Part shown: positions 20,641 to 29,972 of the stretch, one piece after another | How positions within the stretch are numbered: the first letter of the stretch is position 1 | Layout: each line of letters begins with the position of its first letter | Assembly: GCA_001839685.1 (NCBI GenBank) | Contig: MLAK01000519.1 | Span: 48,773 to 112,772, forward strand | Source of the DNA: Tritrichomonas foetus | Taxonomy: Eukaryota; Parabasalia; Tritrichomonadida; Tritrichomonadidae | Length of the DNA stretch: 64,000 nucleotides | Direction of reading: 5' to 3' | Notes under the pieces: model-generated | The model's input: the letters and a program-made list of their open reading frames with translations, nothing else | What the model was told of the DNA's origin: nothing | Databases searched by the model: none | Position numbers and translations under genes: made by a program

Positions 20641-21585
20641 AAAATAATTTCAATTGGCCGCGAAAAATCGACAAACAAAAAAGTCGCAATAAAAATCATA
20701 AAGAAGAAGAAAAACATCGTCGATGATGGACAGGATGAAGTTGATGTTGAAGATGAATTCAAGATTCAGAAAATATTCACATCGCCTTACATTGTTGATG
20801 TGTATGGATTTTTTGAAGACGATCATCAGTATATCATCATCATGGAATATGTTGAAGGTGGTGAGCTTTTCAAAGCTATCGTCAAACGTGGCCCGTTTTC
20901 AGAAAAGGATGCTGCAAAAATTGCACAACAGGTGTTGATCGGAATGAAAGTCCTTCATGAAAATAATGTTGTTCATCGTGACTTAAAACCAGAAAATCTT
21001 CTCTTTAAACCAATTAATAATGATGGCAAAGCATATGACGAAAATAGTCAAGAAATATATGAAGGTGATTTTATCATAAAAATTGCAGATTTTGGCCTTT
21101 CTGGAATCATTGAAAAGAATAAAAAGATGGAGAAATACTTTGGAACACTTGGATATGCAGCACCAGAGGTTCTTAAAAATGTTCCTTACGATAAAACAGC
21201 TGACATTTGGAGTCTTGGATGTATTTTCTACTGTTTGTTAAGTGGAAAATCCCCATTTCCGGAAAGTTTCGATGATTCTGAAGAATATAGATATGGAATT
21301 CTCGAATTTCCATCGCCTGAATGGGATGGAATCAGTGATGATGCCAAAGAATTCATTAAATACTTCTTGAATCCGAATCCAAACATGAGAACAAGTTTAG
21401 ATGAAGCACTTGAGGATCCTTGGATTGTTGAAATGGCACCTCATATGGAAATTAGTGATCTTAGAGAGCACCTCAAAACTTTCAATCTCAAAAGGAAACT
21501 TCGTCGTGTTATGGAAAGAACAAAAAACGCAAAAAGATTACAAAAATTAATGTTAATTGAAGAACAACCTAAAACACAACAATAA
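20641..21585 (+). pseudogene. CAMK-type protein kinase lacking start codon and P-loop
   Basis: Kinase homology begins just after a stop (TGA 20638-20640). It reads IGREKST-NKKVAIKIIKKK, with the ATP-anchoring Lys, then MEYVEGGELF, HRDLKPEN, ADFGLSG, GYAAPEVL, DIWSLGCIFY and the end of the C-lobe. These are hallmarks of an active CAMK-group kinase. However, the glycine-rich loop is missing: IG runs straight into the residues that normally precede the VAIK strand, and no in-frame ATG exists upstream of the kinase core. The only in-frame non-ATG option is GTG at 20800, well inside the domain. An ATG at 20637 is in another frame. The breakpoint lies next to an A14 run, so this is either a real pseudogene or an assembly collapse at the homopolymer. 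The C-terminal 50 residues are basic. Confidence 0.75.
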
Positions 21586-21652
21586 CAAAACAAAAACAAT
21601 ATTATGATTAAAATAGTTATGATTAACAGCTGATAACACTCAATCGATAACA

Positions 21653-21680
21653 ATATCTATCTATCTATCTATCTATCAAT
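21653..21680. repeat. Tetranucleotide microsatellite (TATC)n followed by TA-rich tract
   Basis: About six TATC units follow the truncated kinase stop codon and run into an alternating TA stretch, in the tail-to-tail gap before the VPS9 gene. Confidence 0.9.
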
Positions 21681-21795
21681 ATATATATACATATATATAA
21701 GTCATAATAATATTGTAAAATATTCAAAACATAATAATATTTATAAAAATAATAATAATAAAAAAAAAAGATCTAGATTGATATATCTGTAATGA

Positions 21796-23799
21796 TTACA
21801 TTGATAATATTCTAGTATATATGTGAGCATTGATGAAAAAGTCACCGTTTTTGAATTGAAATTTTGATTTGATTGCCTCAACAGTTTGAACATTTATCAC
21901 TCCTGTTATTGATTCATTAGAAATTAATTTTTTAGAATATAATTTTTGCTGGATTTTTTTCATTCTTTCAAAAGTATCTTTCTGGACATCTTTTCCACAT
22001 TTCCAATATTCATTATATAAACTCAACAAATGATCTATTGGAGTCGTTTTTGGTTCAGGGATTTTCTTTGGTAACAAAACCATTAAATTTGAGACGAGTT
22101 GAACATCATATTCGGATTCATCATATGCTTTATTATTTGAAATTAAAATAAGTTTGGTCTTAATTCTCATATTTGTTAAAAGTTTAACCTTTCCAAGTGG
22201 AGTATCAACAAAAATACTTTTATTATTTGGATCAAGCTCAGAAAATGGATAAACAACAGATACATCTGATTTATTTCCTGTATAGCACAATATAGATTTT
22301 TCTTTTGGATCTTCAGTAATTTCAAATTTCGGTATTGCATAAATTACAAATCCTTCCAACAAAATTGCGTCGTTTTCTGTTACACCTTCTATTTTATAAG
22401 GCGAAAGATAAGTTTTTTCAGGTGTGCCAATTTTTTCATATTTCATAATAAAGTCTGCTGCTGCTCTCAACTGGGCGATATAATAATCAATTTGTGAAGA
22501 TGATCGAAACTCATCAACACAGTTTTTTTCTAGTGTTTTAAGAATTTTAGGGAAAAATGGACACTTCGAAAAGCAAACAATACAAACAACAAAAGAAAAT
22601 GTTTCATCAGCACCAACTGGTGTATTATCATGAGATAAAATTTCTTTCATCCAATCAATAAATCTCCAAACTTGGTTGCAAATCATAGAAATTGAAACCT
22701 TGGTTGCTATTTTCATAAACTCTAATGCAAAAAATCTAATTTCATCACTTCGATTAACCAAAGAATAATCATCTTGTAAGTATTCAAATTGCTCTGTCTG
22801 TATTTTAATTTTCAAACCATTACTAAATATGAATTTCTCATATTGCTTTAAATTATAAAATTCGTCAATTAATTCATTATCTTTTTGGTTATTTTCCATT
22901 GCTTCTTCATGATTATTTATTTGTGGGAAAGATTTTTCAATACCAAGATCTCTAAAAATATCTCTACTAATCATTAAATCAGCATTTTGACAAAAATAAA
23001 ATCTTTCAATGGTTCCTGAATTATTTCTTTCCAATTTTTCCAAGACGAAAAAATTCAAAAGAATTTCGGCAATAGCCACAATTATATATTTATCGAGATT
23101 ATTTACGATTTTCAATTTGCCATAAATTGCTAAAATGCATGTTTTGTAGTCTTTTTCATCATTTATAAAACACAAAGAAGTTTTCAATAAAAATTCAAAG
23201 AAATTTTGATCATTTAAAATTGGAATTATAATATTGAATGGAAACATGAAAGAAACGGTTTTTAAAATCGACTCAACTGTTCCTTCGTCATCATTGCATT
23301 TTATATTTTCTATTTCGTTAATATTTCGATTCAAGTTTTCATTCTCGCCATCTTCTTTCAAATTTTCATAGACATTTGAATTTTGATGCTGATTTTCACT
23401 ATTGTCAAGTAATAAATGCAAATCATGATGAATAGTTTGGAGTGCACATTGATGACCAAATATCTCTTCAATTATAGAAGTTAGCTGCAATTTTTGAAAA
23501 GCAGAAATGTGTTTTAAAACAACTCTTTTTAAAGAACAGTTTGGTTCGTAAGTTGATTTCATGTGTTGATAATACTCACAATAGCTTTTATGCAAGATAG
23601 TAAATATGTTATATTCTAAAAATAAAGTAGTGTTATTTTTGATTGATTTGAATAATTTGGTTTTGGTGGAAATATCAAGTTGAAGCTTAATTATTTCCAT
23701 TTCTTCTTCTAATTGTTGAATTCTGTGGGAAACAGCTTGAAGAACCATGTCATAAGGCTGCATTTGTTTTAGAATACGAACACACTTTTGATCATTCAA
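21796..23799 (-). CDS. VPS9-domain protein, probable Rab5-type guanine exchange factor
   Basis: The protein has 667 residues. About residues 385-455 contain NTPVGADETFSF, followed by a hydrophobic strand and then a YYIAQLRAAADFIM helix. This is the VPS9 pattern: the family has GADDL with its catalytic Asp, and a helix with a conserved Tyr followed by an alanine-rich stretch before F-I. Upstream there is a predicted helical bundle with an N-terminal coiled coil (RIQQLEEEMEIIKLQL) and an acidic Asn-rich insert. VPS9 domains catalyse GDP release from Rab5-subfamily GTPases on early endosomes, so it may serve trichomonad endocytosis. The C-terminal 200 residues (after SPYKIEGVTENDA) match nothing I recognise. 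The start chosen is MNDQKCVRIL. Confidence 0.82.
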   Translation of the reverse strand: MNDQKCVRILKQMQPYDMVLQAVSHRIQQLEEEMEIIKLQLDISTKTKLFKSIKNNTTLFLEYNIFTILHKSYCEYYQHMKSTYEPNCSLKRVVLKHISAFQKLQLTSIIEEIFGHQCALQTIHHDLHLLLDNSENQHQNSNVYENLKEDGENENLNRNINEIENIKCNDDEGTVESILKTVSFMFPFNIIIPILNDQNFFEFLLKTSLCFINDEKDYKTCILAIYGKLKIVNNLDKYIIVAIAEILLNFFVLEKLERNNSGTIERFYFCQNADLMISRDIFRDLGIEKSFPQINNHEEAMENNQKDNELIDEFYNLKQYEKFIFSNGLKIKIQTEQFEYLQDDYSLVNRSDEIRFFALEFMKIATKVSISMICNQVWRFIDWMKEILSHDNTPVGADETFSFVVCIVCFSKCPFFPKILKTLEKNCVDEFRSSSQIDYYIAQLRAAADFIMKYEKIGTPEKTYLSPYKIEGVTENDAILLEGFVIYAIPKFEITEDPKEKSILCYTGNKSDVSVVYPFSELDPNNKSIFVDTPLGKVKLLTNMRIKTKLILISNNKAYDESEYDVQLVSNLMVLLPKKIPEPKTTPIDHLLSLYNEYWKCGKDVQKDTFERMKKIQQKLYSKKLISNESITGVINVQTVEAIKSKFQFKNGDFFINAHIYTRILSM

Positions 23800-24387
23800 T
23801 TTTAAACTTTTTAACTACTTTATATCAATCATAAAGATTTGCTAAAAATGATTAATTAGAAAATCTTTGTGTATAACTTTTTGATAGTCCTGACATTGAG
23901 GGAAAAAAGTGATATAACTTTCGATACACAAACGGAGTTTGATTTGAAATCAAATAATTTTCCAAAAGGAGTCAAGTGAAAGTATTATATCCAAGACGAA
24001 TACAACAAAAAAACATCAAAGTAGATCAATAATCACAGAAAATATATTGGTGAATGAAATTGAAATAATTACTCAAACGAAAAAGATTGTATATAAACCC
24101 TGATTCTTCTAAAAAGCCGAAAATCACAGATTTCCATTAAATAAAACTAACACATAAAATAACTCTAAAGAGAATAAAAACTTAGATTCACTGACTTAAA
24201 ATTCAACGGAATAGAATCAGCCTCAAAACAAAGAAAAATGTCACATTGATCAGACAAATATTGAATATATAAATATAAAACGAAAGAGAAATATGGGTAC
24301 AAAAAAGAACAATAAATATGAACTAATAGAAAAGTGCAAACCTAATAAAAATATTTGCCCAAAATGAAGTACCCAATAATCATGTGA

Positions 24388-24639
24388 ATTCATTAAAGAA
24401 ATACATTCATTAAAGAAATACATTCATTAAAGAAATACATTCATTAAAGAAATACATTCATTAAAGAAATACATTCATTAAAGAAATACATTCATTAAAG
24501 AAATACATTCATTAAAGAAATACATTCATTAAAGAAATACATTCNCTGTCTCTTATACACATCTAGATGTGTATAAGAGACAGGAAATACATTCATTAAA
24601 GAAATACATTCATTAAAGAAATACATTCATTAAAGAAAG
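24388..24639. repeat. 17-bp tandem array interrupted by N and Nextera adapters
   Basis: The unit ATTCATTAAAGAAATAC repeats exactly nine times from 24388 to 24540 with a partial copy to 24544. After N (24545) and a foreign 38-bp palindrome (24546-24583), the array resumes for about three more copies to 24639. It lies 55 bp past the stop of the pseudokinase-Sel1 gene. Confidence 0.95.
24546..24583. other. Inverted pair of Nextera transposase mosaic-end adapters (contaminant)
   Basis: CTGTCTCTTATACACATCT at 24546-24564 is followed directly by its reverse complement at 24565-24583. This 19-mer is the Tn5/Nextera mosaic-end sequence used in library preparation. It sits next to an N inside a tandem repeat, so it is an assembly artefact and not trichomonad DNA. 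Confidence 0.97.
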
Positions 24640-24693
24640 TAATTATTTTAAGATAAAATTATGTCTTTTTTCAGATTTGAATCAATTCATCTT

Positions 24694-27600
24694 TTATTTG
24701 GTATTCTCTTTACAATTTTCATCAAGGAATTCCTGTGCAAGTTTCAAACCGGATTGAGCCAATTTCGTTAACATTTTCACAGCTGTATCTTTATCTTTTT
24801 CACATCCTTCACCTTTGAAAAGCATTGTTGAATAAAAGTAAATTGCTTCTGGAATTCCTCGCATTGCAGCGAGCCCAAAATATGTAAATGCATTTACCAT
24901 TTCATTATTTCTCATGTACCAAATTGCAAGATTCATTTGGGAAGTTGGATTTCCAGAATTAGCATGCATTTTCAAATATTTCAAGCATTGCTCATTATTT
25001 CCATCTTTTTGGAATTTTTCTATTAAGTATTGTTGGGCATGAACTTCACCACGATCAGCAGCCATAATATAATATTTCAGTGATTTTTGTGGATCTTCAT
25101 TTTCATAAATGTAAGCTAAATGATACATGCAATTGCAATCATCAAGTTCAACACCTTCTTTAAAGATAACCTTGGCCTTTTCCCAATCTTTTTCAACGCC
25201 AATACCATTTAAAAAGCAGATTCCATAGTTATTTATGGTACCACGATTTTTTTCGTTATTATATGCTTGCTCAAACAGTTTGAAACCTTCTTCATATTTG
25301 TTATTATTCAAATAATATGAACCTAAATAAACTATACATTCATTATTACCAAGAGCTGCGCCGGCTTTGTAAATTTTTAATGCTTTATCTAATTCTTTCT
25401 TCGCTATATAATACCTTGCTATTTCACCAGCCAAAGTATGCATGTAATAATCTATGCAATCTGTTTCAAGAACCATTTCTATTCCTTTCTCAAAGTCTTT
25501 TGTTGTTCCAATTCCTTTTGCGATAAATGAACCAACTAAGCATTTTGCATATGGATCTCCTTTTTCAGCACCTTGTTGAGCAAGCTTGAATGCAGTTTCA
25601 TTGTCTTTAAAATATTCATGTGTAAGTTGTGCGAGTGCAAAATAAGAAGAGACCATGTCATTTTCAATACATTTTTCAAACAAATCCCGCGCTTTTTTAT
25701 AATTTTCATCAGATTTTTGAAAATTAACTAAATAGATTCCATATTTATGCATTGCTACAATATTGTTCATTTCAACACCAACCTTTAAAACATCAACATA
25801 TTCGTCTTCAAATTCTTTATGAAGAAAATCAAAGAATGCAACTTGAGATGCTCGAGATTCAAAACGTTCATTTATCAAATTGATAGCTTTTCCATATTGT
25901 TTTGATTTCAAATATAAAGAAAGTAATTCTTTGGTTGTATCTTCAGATGATTCAACTAAATATTTTTCAGCTGCATCAGCATCATCATTCATTAAGAATA
26001 AACGGCCAAGAATCGAGGAAGCTCTTGAATCACCATGTTCTTTTGCACGCAAAATGAATCTTTTGGCATTTTCAAGATCATTTCTTTGATGGCAAATCAA
26101 ACCAACAACTAATTCACAAGATGCATTAAAGTTTAATGCTCCTTTATATGCATAATGATAAGCTTCATCATATCTTGAACGATCAAATAAGAAGCTAGAG
26201 AGGTCAGATAAAATATAATTAAAGTTATGAGCCGAACCGATTCTTCCATACTCTTCATTTTCTTTTTCCCATTTTTTGACTTTACATAAATTTACAATTA
26301 ATCCTAGTGATACTGTATTACTTTGAACAACACCTTTCATCATTAAAGCCATAAATAGTTGTTCTTCTTTAATTGCACATTCGGGAAGTTGAATAATTTG
26401 TGATAATGCTACACATGAATCAATATGCATATCATAATAATTTTCCAGAAAGTCTTTGTCATCAGAAGAGACATTTAGTAAAGCATTATGAATCATTATA
26501 TCATTAAAAAGAAGTGCGGAAACTTCATTTAATGTGGTTTTATATTGTGGATAGACTTTTTGATGGTCATCTGAATTGTAATAAATAGTTGCATCTCTCA
26601 TTCCAGTTCGAAGTTGTTGGAATTGCCAGAAACTGGTAAATTTGTCAACTTTTTCGGGCTCCTCTTCATCGAAATTCACAATTCCATAATGATAGTCAGA
26701 TTGACTGGGTACTTCCATTGCAACTGATAATAACTCAGAGCCTTTTTTAGTATTTTTAACAACTTCGTGAGTTCCGTGAGTTAAGCAATGAGAAAATAAG
26801 GCAAGACAAAATATATTGTTTTGTTTTATGCCATTTAAAAGGAAATCCGTAGTTGTTGATTTGTTTTCGTAGACATAATAAAGGCCTGCAATTGTTGGAA
26901 TTAATTTTCTGTCGCCATATAAATATTTATACAAATCGGATAACATGTCAGCTCTTCGAATATGGTGAATATTTTCATAACCGAGATTTTCTAGATTATT
27001 TATCATTTGAGTTAAAAGGTTCATTTTGGTTTCAAAAATGATACAGTTTCCATTTTTAATTAAATAAAGTATTTCTTCTATTCTTGGTCGGTGATCTGAG
27101 TTTTGCATCCACATTTGGTGACAAATACACCTGAGATTGGATGAAAGATACTTAACATCGTCGTTAGTTGTTCTGTCTTTTTTCATGTTTGATGCAATTT
27201 CAAAGAAAACTAGACCTAATGAATAGATATCATCTCCAAAACGATTTATGAAAACATAATTTTCTTCCTCTTCCTCATCATGTGTATCTTCTTCCTCTGA
27301 ATTTTCTTTACTGTTATTTTTGGTGTCGTTGATGTTATCATTTTCATTAGTTGTTGACTTTGATCTGTTCTTCTCCCTTTCTTCTTTTCTTTTTTGGAGT
27401 TGTCTTATCGCTTCTTCGGAATCGAAAAATGGAGGAACGTATTGTTTATCTTGATCGTAAAGTATGCCGGCGAATTTCTTTCCTGAAATCTGACTCGAAA
27501 CTTCATAATCATAGAGTTTCACATTAAATGTTTGTTTATCAACGAGAATAAACTCAGGCTGAAGATGGTCGAATGCTACACCATTTGCATGTAAAGTGGA

Positions 27601-28464
27601 GAGCGCATGAGTTATTCCAAACATAATGAATGATTTATAAGTATTATTATACTTTTCTGGTTGTTTATCGTTGTCTTCCATTGAAATTAGATCTCTAAGA
27701 GTGTAACATTTCATGTATTCATAAACTACATGAGTAACAATTTCAGACTCATCATTTAAAGTAACATAACCAACAATTTTCAACAATGTTTGATAGTTTG
27801 TAAGTCCTTGAGCAAGCATTATATCATTAACTGTTATTTTTACATCAAGTTGATTATTTTCTTCTTTCATCTTTTTGAACTCCTTCAGGAAATATTTTGA
27901 GTTTGCTTTTTCTGAGAAAACTTTAGAAAGTGCGAAATACTCATTTTCATATTTCAATTTTTGATTTGTGAAATCATCAATTTGGAATTGTTGAATAGGT
28001 GTAAAAGTGTCATTATCATTTTGCGGCAAAGATGAACGAACCACAAACGGAATTTTCTTGCTTGACTCCATCGGAATGAAAAGTTCTTGTGTTTGAATAA
28101 TTTCTTTTGTGTCTTTTGTCAAATTGTCAACTTTAATTGAAAAATTAGCTCGTGCAATGACTAAAAATGATTCATTGACACTTTTTCTTGCTAAAACATT
28201 CACAATTAAAGGAATTTTATTTTCTGATTTTGAATCTTCAGATTTCGGCTGAATTTTCGGGCATTCGACAAAAGAAGTCAAGGACATTAATGCGATTTCG
28301 CGTGACTCGAAAATCCTTGATTTTTGTTGGGTTTGTTTGATGAGTAATGAGTATTCGATAAAATCTTGATTAGATTTCAACTCTTCTAATTGTCCGAAAT
28401 CAGAAATGCATACTTTTAAGAATTTCGGTGAACGCAATTCTTCAATTTGCCCGATATCGCTCAT
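24694..28464 (-). CDS. Pseudokinase fused to Sel1-like repeats
   Basis: The protein has 1256 residues. A unique N-terminal 190 residues are followed by a kinase-like fold (about 190-500), with HVVYEYMKCYTLRDLI for the hinge and DDIYSLGLVFFEI for the F-helix region. The catalytic loop is FDHLQPEF instead of HRDLKPEN, and the metal motif is YDYEV instead of DFG, so catalysis is not expected. A charged insert (about 365-410) splits the C-lobe. From about residue 690 to the end are repeated helix pairs of Sel1 type, for example SIGxAxxxxGIxTTKDFEKGIEM-like units with A-x-x-x-L-G periodicity. Sel1 arrays usually scaffold other proteins. Trichomonads have many kinase-Sel1 genes; this one most likely acts as a scaffold. 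A damaged relative occurs at 61561-63896. Confidence 0.88.
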   Translation of the reverse strand: MSDIGQIEELRSPKFLKVCISDFGQLEELKSNQDFIEYSLLIKQTQQKSRIFESREIALMSLTSFVECPKIQPKSEDSKSENKIPLIVNVLARKSVNESFLVIARANFSIKVDNLTKDTKEIIQTQELFIPMESSKKIPFVVRSSLPQNDNDTFTPIQQFQIDDFTNQKLKYENEYFALSKVFSEKANSKYFLKEFKKMKEENNQLDVKITVNDIMLAQGLTNYQTLLKIVGYVTLNDESEIVTHVVYEYMKCYTLRDLISMEDNDKQPEKYNNTYKSFIMFGITHALSTLHANGVAFDHLQPEFILVDKQTFNVKLYDYEVSSQISGKKFAGILYDQDKQYVPPFFDSEEAIRQLQKRKEEREKNRSKSTTNENDNINDTKNNSKENSEEEDTHDEEEEENYVFINRFGDDIYSLGLVFFEIASNMKKDRTTNDDVKYLSSNLRCICHQMWMQNSDHRPRIEEILYLIKNGNCIIFETKMNLLTQMINNLENLGYENIHHIRRADMLSDLYKYLYGDRKLIPTIAGLYYVYENKSTTTDFLLNGIKQNNIFCLALFSHCLTHGTHEVVKNTKKGSELLSVAMEVPSQSDYHYGIVNFDEEEPEKVDKFTSFWQFQQLRTGMRDATIYYNSDDHQKVYPQYKTTLNEVSALLFNDIMIHNALLNVSSDDKDFLENYYDMHIDSCVALSQIIQLPECAIKEEQLFMALMMKGVVQSNTVSLGLIVNLCKVKKWEKENEEYGRIGSAHNFNYILSDLSSFLFDRSRYDEAYHYAYKGALNFNASCELVVGLICHQRNDLENAKRFILRAKEHGDSRASSILGRLFLMNDDADAAEKYLVESSEDTTKELLSLYLKSKQYGKAINLINERFESRASQVAFFDFLHKEFEDEYVDVLKVGVEMNNIVAMHKYGIYLVNFQKSDENYKKARDLFEKCIENDMVSSYFALAQLTHEYFKDNETAFKLAQQGAEKGDPYAKCLVGSFIAKGIGTTKDFEKGIEMVLETDCIDYYMHTLAGEIARYYIAKKELDKALKIYKAGAALGNNECIVYLGSYYLNNNKYEEGFKLFEQAYNNEKNRGTINNYGICFLNGIGVEKDWEKAKVIFKEGVELDDCNCMYHLAYIYENEDPQKSLKYYIMAADRGEVHAQQYLIEKFQKDGNNEQCLKYLKMHANSGNPTSQMNLAIWYMRNNEMVNAFTYFGLAAMRGIPEAIYFYSTMLFKGEGCEKDKDTAVKMLTKLAQSGLKLAQEFLDENCKENTK

Positions 28465-29972
28465 TCGCGTGTATCTTGAAAAAAAAAAAAATAAAAAATT
28501 GACACGCTATCAATTTTTGTGAACTTTAAGTTAATTAAATATTTTTTCATAACAAATTTTGTGTCAATACACAATTAATCAACACCTCAATTGAATCTTC
28601 GAAAAATGCAACAGAGATGTGCAGACCATATGTTGTTTTCCACCTCATATCTTTGAAAATATCATAATTGCAGTTAGAAAAATTTTTGTGCCAAACTGAT
28701 ATGACTTTTTTTGAAGCGCCCAAAAAGTCAGAGGATGGAATGAAGTGACCAAATTTTAATTGAAATAATATGTTGATTCTATTATTTGTTTTCCTCATGA
28801 TACTCAATAGAAATCACGAATTGAATCATGTATCTGGGATTCAGTACTGAAATAGAAACGTATACTACAACAGAAATTATTATCAATAAGCGAATTTTTT
28901 TTTACAGTTTATTTCACTTGTTGAAATTCCAGAATGAGCATTATATTACATATAATATGATGAAATCTTATATCATTCATCTAATAACAAGAAAAGGAAT
29001 AATTTATACAATAATCTTTTTTCATTTGATAAGACCGAAATAATATCAATTTATTAAAAAATAATCTAATTGTTCTTTTGTTAATGGAAACAACGATTTT
29101 GGGTTCGAAATTCCTTGGATTGTGTTTTCTTGGAATCATTTATATGAATAATTTGGCCAGTTTCCTATTTGATACTTATTGTTGCTATTTAAATATCGCT
29201 CTGATGGTACAAACTATTTCAATTTCATACATTTACAGAATAAATGAATTAAGCGCATAGTATGTTAGATTGCATGAATTTCTATCAATTCCATTCTATA
29301 ACCAATACATAGAGTGTTTTCACACTGATTCATTTTCAATCATTACAATGGACGTAAGCGTGAATTTGTCAGATACATATTCATGAGCATAAACACATGA
29401 GAGTCTAATTGTTTAATTCATTCCTTCATCAAAATAGTTGAGCAATATTTTTATTTGGGAACTTTTATTAAGAAATAATTTATCTTTTTAGTTACCATTA
29501 TGATTATATTGATCATAATGTTCATGATTCAATTCAACTAAATTTGGACATGCAATTTGTGGTAAATGCTTTTTTAGACGAATGAGATGGAGATATTTCA
29601 TTGTATCTGGAGTTCCATGACCTCTAACTCTTTTCATTGTCGTTTTCTTTAAGATATTTTAATGACATACACATTGAATGAGAGATTTCATTCATTTCAA
29701 AAGAAATTTTTTTACTATATTGTTATTTTCAGAAAAAGAAAACTTCAAAGTCTGTTTATTCATCATGACCTTCAAGTTAGTTTCGGGAGAAAAACAATTT
29801 GATAAAAATAATAGTATTAATGATATTTTTTTTCTAGTTTAGTAAAAACATCCGCATTATTAAACAAAAGTTATCAGCAGCTGAATAAATGTCTATATAC
29901 GTATATACGTGAGCAGCATAGCATATATATTCGTCATTAATAAAAAATTGAAAAGAAAATATAGTCAACAAA
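28465..29972. other. Intergenic region, 1.5 kb, no supported gene
   Basis: Three short reading frames occur (about 28547-28798 minus, 28828-29043 plus, 29078-29260 plus). They have no recognisable domain, and two of them are mostly hydrophobic strings expected by chance in AT-rich DNA. I see no RNA gene or repeat structure beyond a short ATATACGTATAT palindrome near 29894. Confidence 0.5.

Larger units (their letters stand above)
23800..24693. other. Intergenic region with 17-bp minisatellite
   Basis: The left 580 bp is AT-rich and empty. The right part is the 17-bp tandem array, interrupted by an N and an adapter sequence (described separately). Confidence 0.6.

Noticed and set aside
20800..21585. 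Start of the CAMK kinase at GTG 20800
   Set aside because: Kinase homology clearly continues upstream to 20641, and GTG starts are not expected here.
24146..24157. ACTAACACATAA resembling the trichomonad intron 3' motif
   Set aside because: It ends in AA instead of AG, lies in an intergenic region, and no GT-A-Y-GT donor pairs with it.
24388..24639. CRISPR-like array
   Set aside because: It is a head-to-tail 17-bp minisatellite with no spacers, in eukaryotic DNA.
28547..28807. 86-residue minus-strand frame
   Set aside because: Its first codon is not ATG, and the sequence has no domain and sits in a gene-poor AT-rich stretch.
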